Assembly: GCF_020860705.1 (NCBI RefSeq) | Contig: NZ_JAJBTT010000008.1 | Coordinates: 1 to 64,000 of the forward strand | Source: Akkermansia sp. | GTDB lineage: Bacteria > Verrucomicrobiota > Verrucomicrobiia > Verrucomicrobiales > Akkermansiaceae | Direction: 5' to 3' | DNA length: 64,000 nt | Shown here: in pieces, positions 35,822 to 41,875 of the stretch | Layout: the number at the start of each line of letters is the position of its first letter | Numbering within the stretch: position 1 is the stretch's first letter | Notes under the pieces: model-generated | Told to the model about the DNA's origin: nothing | What the model saw: only the letters and a program-made list of their open reading frames with translations | Databases searched by the model: none | Made by a program: the position numbers and the translations under genes

Positions 35822-36832
35822 TTATATTATTAGATCATAAATATTTGAGTTTTTTTCTTCTTCTATCTTCTCCAGAACTCTCCTTGCCACGCCATTCAAA
35901 TGAATAATCAGTGTCCGGCTACATGCTATCACGGCACACTTCCCGCTCTTGCCTCCTGCTATCAACCGATCATATTTCTCCCTGAGAACCTTGTTGCTTC
36001 TTACTGCGCTTACTGTTCCCATGTAAAGGATGCTCCTCAACTCTTTTCTTCCACCTTGTATTCTGCCTGCCCCCTTCATGTTTCCACTCTCCCGGACATA
36101 GGGGGCCACTCCCAATAGAGAGGCCGCCTCCTTCCGGTTGAGCCGTCCTGGTTCGGGCATCCTGCTGAGCAGGGCCATCGCGCTGCGCTTTCCTATTCCT
36201 GACACCTCCTGATAGGCCTGATACTTCCAGCTGCTTTCTTTGTTGCACTCAATAAGTTGCTCCATCTTCTCCTGGATTCTGACTATCTTCTTCTCTTCCT
36301 GTTTCAACAAGCTTTCCAGCTGCTTTTTCAAAAAGCTCTCGTTGATGGCTGCCAGTTGATTTTTTAACTGCGTTCTCCTTTTTATACAGAACCCAAGCAC
36401 GCTTTCATATTCCCTGAGCAGGAGAATGCACTTGTCAGGGATGGAGTCTGCCTGGAGTTTTCTGTCTTGTCCCATCCTGGAGAGGACCAGGGCGTCCAAA
36501 CGGTCTGTTTTGGCCTGGATGCCTTCACTGCGGGCGAAGTTTCTTACCCGTAGTGGATTGAGACAGCTTTGGGCGATATCATGTTGTCTGAAGAAGGGAA
36601 CGAGCCTTCGGCTCAAATATCCGGTGGATTCATAGAGGGCGTGTACGGGAGCGTGTTGTCGTTTAAAAAGGGTTAATAGTCCATGATGCCCGTTGGGGTC
36701 GTTGGTGAAGCGGTAGTGACGGCGTAGCAGGCAGACGTCCAGGAAATCCTTGGAGATGTCGATGCCGGCGTAGATGGGTTGAGGAGACTGATTCCCCACT
36801 TCACGGTTGATGTTGTGCTGGTATGTGTTCAT
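35822..36832 (-). CDS. IS110-family transposase/recombinase
   Basis: 336 residues, full length. The N-terminal RuvC-like DEDD domain has YAGIDISKDFLDVCLL (first Asp), HALYESTGYLSRRL (Glu) and KTDRLDALVL (Asp). A coiled linker follows (KRRTQLKNQLAAINESFLKKQLESLLK). The C-terminal Tnp domain has SGIGKRSAMALLSRMPE and LLGVAPYVRESGNMKGAG with the conserved Ser, then GGRKELRSILYMGT. IS110 enzymes recombine DNA guided by a structured bridge RNA from the element's non-coding end. The gene appears intact. Confidence 0.94.
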   Translation of the reverse strand: MNTYQHNINREVGNQSPQPIYAGIDISKDFLDVCLLRRHYRFTNDPNGHHGLLTLFKRQHAPVHALYESTGYLSRRLVPFFRQHDIAQSCLNPLRVRNFARSEGIQAKTDRLDALVLSRMGQDRKLQADSIPDKCILLLREYESVLGFCIKRRTQLKNQLAAINESFLKKQLESLLKQEEKKIVRIQEKMEQLIECNKESSWKYQAYQEVSGIGKRSAMALLSRMPEPGRLNRKEAASLLGVAPYVRESGNMKGAGRIQGGRKELRSILYMGTVSAVRSNKVLREKYDRLIAGGKSGKCAVIACSRTLIIHLNGVARRVLEKIEEEKNSNIYDLII

Positions 36833-36849
36833 GATGATCTCTGCCTCAA

Positions 36850-37060
36850 ATACGGACTCGTTTCAGGAAACGGCCCCTGTAACTATTCGAGCTATGGAAT
36901 GACCGGATCCCGGAATGGGGCTTGAAGCGGTACCAACTAGCAAGAGTTCACGGTAAGGAAGTGAACAGGGAACAAGACGTACTCGCTTCAAGCCAGTCAT
37001 GAGGGATGGTACCATCCCTCATGACTGCTCCGACTCGGAAAGAATATTACCCCCGAGACG
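36850..37060 (-). ncRNA. Candidate IS110 bridge RNA
   Basis: Limits approximate. In the minus-strand transcript order there is first a long hairpin from a perfect 34-bp palindrome (36994-37027). Next is an 11-bp stem GGCTTGAAGCG/CGCTTCAAGCC (36919-36929 with 36984-36994) enclosing an asymmetric internal loop and an inner hairpin GTTCAC-N9-GTGAAC (36946-36966). Near the transposase start a third small hairpin GTTTC/GAAAC follows. This order (5' stem-loop, then two guide loops) is that of the IS621 bridge RNA. One arm of the internal loop contains GGGAACAAG (36968-36976), identical to the DNA just outside the right end of the element (37090-37098), as a target guide should be. Structure is seen in sequence; function is inferred. 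Confidence 0.65.
36994..37027. repeat. Perfect 34-bp palindrome in the IS110 non-coding end
   Basis: Two 17-bp arms meet at GGT|ACC without a spacer. In RNA it would form a long hairpin and is the probable 5' stem-loop of the bridge RNA. Confidence 0.85.
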
Positions 37061-37089
37061 ATGAGAAGGTTAGCTTATTTTATTATTTG

Positions 37090-37115
37090 GGGAACAAGGG
37101 CCTCCCGGCCCTTGT
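37090..37115. repeat. REP-like palindrome at the right IS110 boundary
   Basis: GGGA followed by ACAAGGGCC-TCCC-GGCCCTTGT, a perfect 9-bp stem. The IS element inserted at the GGGAACAAG side of this unit. It matches the copy at 37265-37290. Confidence 0.75.
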
Positions 37116-37167
37116 AATTTAGTCCATACATCCTATCTTCCTGTGATAACTCCCATTCATCAAAGCC

Positions 37168-37264
37168 ATACGAAGGCCGGGAGGCCTTCGTTCCCAAGCG
37201 ATCGCTTCTCATGCATGCCATTGGAATTGTTCCTTCCCCGGTGTCTCATCATAGCCACACTTCC
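37168..37264. repeat. About 95-bp repeat, copy B
   Basis: Counterpart of the repeat at 35683-35778. Starts with a perfect REP-like hairpin CGAAGGCC-GGGA-GGCCTTCG (37171-37190) and continues with CGCTTCTCATGCATGCC. Here it is not interrupted by the IS element and runs directly into the next REP-like unit. Confidence 0.7.
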
Positions 37265-37290
37265 GGGAACAAGGGCCTCCCGGCCCTTGT
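37265..37290. repeat. REP-like palindrome upstream of small membrane gene 2
   Basis: GGGA plus ACAAGGGCC-TCCC-GGCCCTTGT, identical in the stem to the unit at 37090. It lies 86 bases before the second small membrane-protein gene. Confidence 0.75.
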
Positions 37291-37375
37291 AAATAAAGTT
37301 AGTCCATCACATCGCGGCCTTCCGGCAACAAAGCCCATCCACCAACTTCCTCCTTCCAACTCCTTTCACAAAACC

Positions 37376-37630
37376 ATGTTTGACTTTCTTTCCTTCCTGC
37401 TGGATACTCCGTCCCTTTGTGCGGAGTTTTCCCCGCGCGCCAGGCATGACGGGGAATCCCCGTACTGGCGTTTCATTGGCCTCCTTCTTCTGGGTGCGGA
37501 CCTGGCCGTGCTGTTGTTAGGAGACATCACGGAAAGCATGCCGGCTCTTTTAGCCACTATTGCCCTCAGCCTCTGGCTGGTCGCGCACCTTGTCATCCGT
37601 TCCTCCCGGCACAGGGATCACCGCGGATAA
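37376..37630 (+). CDS. 84-residue membrane protein, copy 2 of a paralogous pair
   Basis: The track ORF starts at 37211 but the paralog begins MFDFLSFLLD at 37376, giving 84 residues. Same plan as the 82-residue protein at 35398: short amphipathic head, polar loop (SPRARHDGESPYW), two membrane helices (IGLLLLGADLAVLLLGDI and LLATIALSLWLVAHLVI) and a His/Arg/Asp tail (SSRHRDHRG). Conservation of both ends between copies supports real coding. Function unknown. Confidence 0.65.
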   Translation: MFDFLSFLLDTPSLCAEFSPRARHDGESPYWRFIGLLLLGADLAVLLLGDITESMPALLATIALSLWLVAHLVIRSSRHRDHRG

Positions 37631-37688
37631 AGCATCCTCCCTCCTTCCCCAAAGCACCCTTCACGCCAACATTGCAGGGAAACCGAGT

Positions 37689-37775
37689 CTACACTCTGTT
37701 TTCCCTTTCAGGGTAGTAAAAACATGATGCATTCATTCTCAAAGCATCCTGTATTTCCTCCCATGGGCCTGTCAT
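37689..37775 (-). CDS. 28-residue small ORF with a perfect Shine-Dalgarno site
   Basis: Minus strand, ATG at 37775, preceded by AGGAGG with a 7-base spacer, better than almost any other gene in the window. The product would be MTGPWEEIQDALRMN... ending PERENRV, with no signal or membrane helix. It may be a genuine small protein, the start of a decayed gene, or chance. Confidence 0.3.
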   Translation of the reverse strand: MTGPWEEIQDALRMNASCFYYPERENRV

Positions 37776-37914
37776 AAAATTTCCTCCTTTTTGAACGCAA
37801 TCCCCTGACCGGGACTCTAACCTGCATCAGTAACAAACCGGGCGGCGGGAGGTAGAGAGACCGCCACCCAACAAGGGGAGTTCTGAGTTTCATAGGTAAT
37901 ATAGTTGGATAAAA

Positions 37915-37946
37915 AAACCCGCACGGGGGAGACCTCGTGCGGGTTT
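37915..37946 (-). terminator. Terminator hairpin in the nuoB upstream region
   Basis: Perfect 11-bp stem AAACCCGCACG / CGTGCGGGTTT with a 10-base loop. On the minus strand it is followed by a run of T (plus-strand A7). It would end a minus-strand transcript arising between here and nuoB, such as a small RNA. The rest of the 450-base gap holds only the 28-codon ORF. Confidence 0.65.
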
Positions 37947-38077
37947 ATTCATCCCTCTCCGAACGGTTTGAAAGACCAGTCGGAACGAGGCCGTAGAAAA
38001 TCATGATTGAACCAAATTAAGGCTTGAGAGTTGAAGGCATCTCGTTAATCTGGCTTCAACAAGAATCATCTGTTATC

Positions 38078-38659
38078 ATGGTCACCACAAACGAATCGAA
38101 TATTTACGAAACCGGAATACTGGACACCAATGCGGAAGGCAATTTTGTCTATACCACCCTGGATGCCGCTATCAACTGGATTCGTAAAAATTCCCTCTGG
38201 CCCATGCCGATGGGGCTTTCCTGCTGCGCCATCGAGTTCATGGCCGTGGCCTGCTCCCGGTACGACCTTTCCCGCTTCGGTTCGGAAGTGACGCGCTTTT
38301 CCCCGCGCCAGGCGGACGTGATGATCGTGGCCGGCACCGTCACCTATAAAATGGCCCTGGCCGTCCGGCGCATCTGGGACCAGATGCCGGAACCCAAGTG
38401 GTGCATCGCCATGGGCGCCTGCGCCTCCACCGGCGGCATGTTCCGCTCCTATTCCGTGCTTCAGGGCGTGGACAAGATTTTGCCCGTGGACGTTTACATT
38501 TCCGGCTGCCCTCCCCGCCCGGAAGCCATTCTGGAAGGCCTGCTCACCCTGCGCAAGAAGCTGGACACCCAGCAGCCCGCACGCACCTTCTTCAAGAAGG
38601 AGGAACCGCGCGAAGCCAACGCCCCCGTGCCGGTCGATACGGAAATGTCCCTCGAATAA
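38078..38659 (+). CDS. nuoB: NADH-quinone oxidoreductase subunit B
   Basis: About 193 residues from ATG 38078 ([13 protein letters not shown]); the track start is a TTG 18 codons earlier. The N2 cluster ligands are present: the tandem cysteines in [11 protein letters not shown], then [10 protein letters not shown] and [10 protein letters not shown]. NuoB carries the terminal [4Fe-4S] cluster that hands electrons to quinone in complex I. nuoC follows 50 bases later, but no nuoA precedes it and nuoD does not follow. Confidence 0.95.
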   Translation: MVTTNESNIYETGILDTNAEGNFVYTTLDAAINWIRKNSLWPMPMGLSCCAIEFMAVACSRYDLSRFGSEVTRFSPRQADVMIVAGTVTYKMALAVRRIWDQMPEPKWCIAMGACASTGGMFRSYSVLQGVDKILPVDVYISGCPPRPEAILEGLLTLRKKLDTQQPARTFFKKEEPREANAPVPVDTEMSLE

Positions 38660-38708
38660 TATTCCCGACCGTTTTCACCCACGTTCCACCTTTTACCATT
38701 CTTTTTTC

Positions 38709-39293
38709 ATGCTTTCTCTAGAATCACAGATCAAGACCGCCGCAGACAACACCCAGAACCGTTTTGGGAAAGACATCATCACGGACCGCTACGAGTTCCG
38801 CGGCGACATCACGCTGACCGTCGCACGCCACGCCATCGCGGACGTCGTCCGCTGGCTGCGGGATTCCGCCGGATTTGACATGATGGTGAACCTCTGCTCC
38901 GTGGACAACATGGGAGAAAGCCCCCGCTTTGAAGTCAACTATACGCTGACGCAGGCGGAAACGGGCGTGAACCTGAGCCTCAAGACCAAGGTGGACGACG
39001 GCGAGGAAGTCCCCAGCGTCTCGGAAATCTTCCAGTCCGCCAACTGGCATGAACGTGAAGTGTGGGACCTGATGGGCATCAAGTTTTCCGGCCATCCGGA
39101 TTTGCGCCGCATTTTGATGTGGGAAGGCTATCCTTATTTCCCCCTGCGAAAGGATTTCCCCGTTCAGGGCGTACCTACTGAGATGCCGGGCGTCGCCTTT
39201 ACGGAGGCGGCCCCCACCCAGGGAGCTCCGTTCGCCACGGAACAGGGCCGCTGCCCCAGCACCTGCCGCGAACCACGTTCCCACAAGTTCTAG
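38709..39293 (+). CDS. nuoC: NADH-quinone oxidoreductase subunit C
   Basis: 194 residues. The 30-kDa subunit signature WHEREVWDLMGIKFSGHPDL, followed by RILMWEGYPYFPLRKDFP, is complete. The C-terminal 35 residues (EMPGVAFTEAAPTQGAPFATEQ) are not conserved. In most genomes nuoD or a NuoCD fusion comes next; here an unrelated lipoprotein gene starts 36 bases downstream. Confidence 0.95.
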   Translation: MLSLESQIKTAADNTQNRFGKDIITDRYEFRGDITLTVARHAIADVVRWLRDSAGFDMMVNLCSVDNMGESPRFEVNYTLTQAETGVNLSLKTKVDDGEEVPSVSEIFQSANWHEREVWDLMGIKFSGHPDLRRILMWEGYPYFPLRKDFPVQGVPTEMPGVAFTEAAPTQGAPFATEQGRCPSTCREPRSHKF

Positions 39294-39328
39294 CCCATTT
39301 TCCAGCCCCGCAAGGCGGGGCCCCTCCC

Positions 39329-40147
39329 ATGATCCGACTTCCCCTCATTCTCCCCGTGTGCATCATCAGCCTGCTCAGCGGCTGCCAGGACGCCAATCCG
39401 GCAGAGCGGGAATGGAAGGACCAGTTGTACAAAAACCTGGCAATCGTGGGGGCCAGGAACTGGATTGTCATCGCTGAGGCCTCCTTTCCGGCCTACACGG
39501 GCGCCGGCATCAAGACCATGGTTTCCGACAAGACGTCCGATGAAGTGCTTTTGGACGTGCTGAACATGCTGGAGGAGGAAGCCCACGTGGTCCCCCGTAT
39601 CATGATCAGTTCAGAACTGCGCAGCGTGACGGAAGACTACGCCCCCGGCATCAAGCGCTACCGCCACAGTATCGATAAGATGCTTCCGGGACGCCAGCAT
39701 TTTGAATTGATGAGCCGCACGATCAATTCCCTGATCGAAGACGCCGCCAAGCAGTTCAACGTGCTGGTCATCAAGACCAAGACGTCCCTTCCCTACTCCA
39801 ACATTTACATTGAACTGGATTCCGGATACTGGAATTCGGAATCGGAGACGGCGCTCCGCAAGAGCCTGGAGGCCAAGGATGCCGCCAACCGCCGCGCCAC
39901 TCAGGACAGGGTGCTGGACGTGCCCCTCACTCCGGGAACCGCCCCTGCGCCGCAGAACCGGAAGGTGAATCCACCGGCCCCGGGAACGCCCGCAGCCGCC
40001 CCAACGGACAACCTGCCGGAGCTTCCCCGGGAAAATAGCCAGCCGTCCTCCCCCGCCGGAGACAAGGCGCCCGGAGCACCCGGCGTGCCTCCGCCGCCCA
40101 TCAAGGATCCGTTGGGCGGAAAGACCGCCATTGCCAGATTTTCATGA
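39329..40147 (+). CDS. Lipoprotein with a RbsD/FucU-like domain
   Basis: 272 residues with lipobox LLSGC (Cys 19). The central region, about residues 30-175, resembles the RbsD/FucU sugar-mutarotase fold: VGARNWIVIAEASFPAYTGAG near the start and TSLPYSNIYIELDSGYW at the end, comparable to the 'GD..VIADA.FP' and 'PYANI.L..GV' ends of RbsD. The last 80 residues are a Pro/Ala-rich linker. RbsD proteins are cytoplasmic; an anchored envelope version would be unusual. The domain call is from pattern alone. It lies in the nuoB-nuoC transcript and overlaps the next gene by four bases. Confidence 0.5.
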   Translation: MIRLPLILPVCIISLLSGCQDANPAEREWKDQLYKNLAIVGARNWIVIAEASFPAYTGAGIKTMVSDKTSDEVLLDVLNMLEEEAHVVPRIMISSELRSVTEDYAPGIKRYRHSIDKMLPGRQHFELMSRTINSLIEDAAKQFNVLVIKTKTSLPYSNIYIELDSGYWNSESETALRKSLEAKDAANRRATQDRVLDVPLTPGTAPAPQNRKVNPPAPGTPAAAPTDNLPELPRENSQPSSPAGDKAPGAPGVPPPPIKDPLGGKTAIARFS

Positions 40148-40455
40148 ACCATCATATGGACAAGGCCACAGAAGAACGCCTCCGCGTGGAGGCATGGGTA
40201 GGAGATGCCATTCTGGCGCTGTACGTCAGGGAATGGATTCTGGCGGAGGAAGGAGCAATCAACGGAAAGCTTTTCATCGAATTCACCAGCAATGATTTCC
40301 TGCGCCGCACCGGCAACGCCACAGGCGTGGAAGCGGAAATAGGCCGCACCTTCAAGGCAGGCGGCCTGGAAGCGGCCTATGCCTGGATTGAGCACCATTT
40401 GAAGCCCCGTATGGAGGAACGCTGGCACACCCTGCGCAGAAAAGCCCTCCGGTAA
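40144..40455 (+). CDS. Mini-RNase-III-like protein
   Basis: 103 residues, starting inside the end of the preceding gene (ATGA). The segment RVEAWVGDAILALYVREWILA matches the RNase III signature helix, with Asp in GDAI and an upstream Glu, and VEAEIGRTFKAGGLEAAYAWIEHHL matches the second catalytic helix. There is no dsRNA-binding domain. Mini-RNase III (MrnC) of Gram-positive bacteria, which trims 23S rRNA, has a similar single-domain plan. The family is recognised from these motifs; activity and substrate are inferred. Confidence 0.6.
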   Translation: MNHHMDKATEERLRVEAWVGDAILALYVREWILAEEGAINGKLFIEFTSNDFLRRTGNATGVEAEIGRTFKAGGLEAAYAWIEHHLKPRMEERWHTLRRKALR

Positions 40456-40467
40456 CCTGCGGCCGCC

Positions 40468-41595
40468 ATGACCGCCTCCGGAACACCCCTGCCCTGGGAC
40501 CGGGACAACGGCCCCTGCGTGATGGCTCCCCCCCATTTGAGGGACTGGGCGGAACAGGCTGCCGCCTTCCTTTCCCGGCAGGGCATGGATGAAGTCACTG
40601 CCTTTGCCACCTCCGGATCCTCCGGCTCACCGCCCAAAGCCATTTTATTCACCCGCCGCGCCCTGGACGTCTGCGCGCGCGGCGCGCTGGACCACCTGCA
40701 CGCGGACCGCGGGGACTGGTGCTGCCCGCTGCCCGTCTGGCATGTGGGAGGCGCCATGATCCACCTGCGCGCGGCCCTGGCCGGGACTGCCGTCCACACT
40801 CTCCACGGGAAGTGGAATCCGCACGCTTATGCGGACCTGATGAGAAAGTCCGGCGCACGCTGGTCCTCCCTGGTTCCCACACAGGTCGTTGACCTGGTCA
40901 ATCTCCGCATCCAGGCTCCCTCCACCGCCGGATGCATCATCGTAGGCGGAGGCGCCCTGGACATGGAGACGGGACGGAATGCCCGCGCCCTCGGCTGGCC
41001 CGTGGTGCAAAGCTATGGCATGACGGAGTCCGGTTCCCAGCTGGCTACGGCCCTCCCCGGCGATCCCTACCATACGGACCGCCTTTCCCTCCTCCCCCAC
41101 TGGAAAGCGGCCACGGACGAGGACGGGCTCCTGCGTATCCAGGGGGAAGGAAAGCTGTGCGGGCGCCTGCTGACGCAGCCCCATGGAGATTTTGTTCTGG
41201 AACAGGTGGAACCCCATGAATGGTGGAGAACACGCGACCTGGTACGCCTGGAAGGACGGCTGCTGACCTTCCTGCGCCGGGCGGACAGGCTTGTCAAAGT
41301 CCTCGGGGAACTGGTGGACCCGGACGCCGTCCAGGACGCGTTGCGCCACAGCGTTCCGGAGGCTGTAGTGGAGGCCGTCCCGCATCCCCGGACGGGCATG
41401 GAACTGGTTGCCTGCGCTCCCGCCGCGGCATCCCTGGAACAAGCCTGCCGTGCGTGGAATGCGGCGGCCCCCGGCCCACAGCGCATCCGCGCCGTCATGG
41501 AGACAACCATCCCCCTGACCGTGATGGGAAAACTGGACCGCGGCCGCCTGCGCGCCCTGCTGAAGGAACACCCGGAAAAACTGCGGGAGGTTTAG
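40468..41595 (+). CDS. menE: AMP-dependent acyl-CoA ligase, MenE-like
   Basis: 375 residues, shorter than most ANL enzymes but usual for compact MenE forms. The ATP-binding loop is TSGSSGSPPKAILFT, the core motif is SYGMTESGSQ, then TRDLVRLEG...FLRRADRLVKVLGELVDP and a C-terminal lysine in TVMGKLDRGRL. MenE activates o-succinylbenzoate in menaquinone synthesis. No other men gene is present, so the substrate is not certain. It starts 13 bases after the RNase-III-like gene. Confidence 0.7.
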   Translation: MTASGTPLPWDRDNGPCVMAPPHLRDWAEQAAAFLSRQGMDEVTAFATSGSSGSPPKAILFTRRALDVCARGALDHLHADRGDWCCPLPVWHVGGAMIHLRAALAGTAVHTLHGKWNPHAYADLMRKSGARWSSLVPTQVVDLVNLRIQAPSTAGCIIVGGGALDMETGRNARALGWPVVQSYGMTESGSQLATALPGDPYHTDRLSLLPHWKAATDEDGLLRIQGEGKLCGRLLTQPHGDFVLEQVEPHEWWRTRDLVRLEGRLLTFLRRADRLVKVLGELVDPDAVQDALRHSVPEAVVEAVPHPRTGMELVACAPAAASLEQACRAWNAAAPGPQRIRAVMETTIPLTVMGKLDRGRLRALLKEHPEKLREV

Positions 41596-41875
41596 TAAGG
41601 TGCAATCTCGCGAGGCTCTCTTAAAATAATCCGGACCGAATGGACGGAAGGGACACAGGGGGGTTAACATTCCTTGTTTACTTTGTCCGTTCCGGCTCTC
41701 CCGGCTATCATTATCCTCCACCTTGCGAGCTGCCGTGCACGTGCCCGGAGCCTCCCGTCACAGCTTCATTTGTCTTCTTTAAAAAAAGAACGTGACATCA
41801 TCAATAATTAAACATTCAGTCACGTGAAAAACGCTTGTAGGACAGAGGTTTTTCCTGTTAGAAAAGAACTGACCC

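Larger units (their letters stand above)
35779..37089 (-). mobile_element. IS110-family insertion sequence, about 1.3 kb
   Basis: Ends were deduced by comparing the two copies of the flanking repeat. In copy B the sequence runs ACTTCC directly into GGGAACAAGGGCC, whereas in copy A the same two halves are separated by this segment (GCTTC at left, GGGAACAAGGGCC at right). That places the insertion within a few bases of 35779-37089. No terminal inverted repeats are visible, as expected for IS110. The transposase is on the minus strand, with 257 bases of non-coding DNA upstream of it and about 43 downstream, the layout of the IS110 subgroup. Exact ends are uncertain by one to three bases. Confidence 0.75.

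Noticed and set aside
37631-38077. tRNA or tmRNA gene before nuoB
   Set aside because: No T-arm consensus or cloverleaf could be drawn; only the terminator-like hairpin is convincing.
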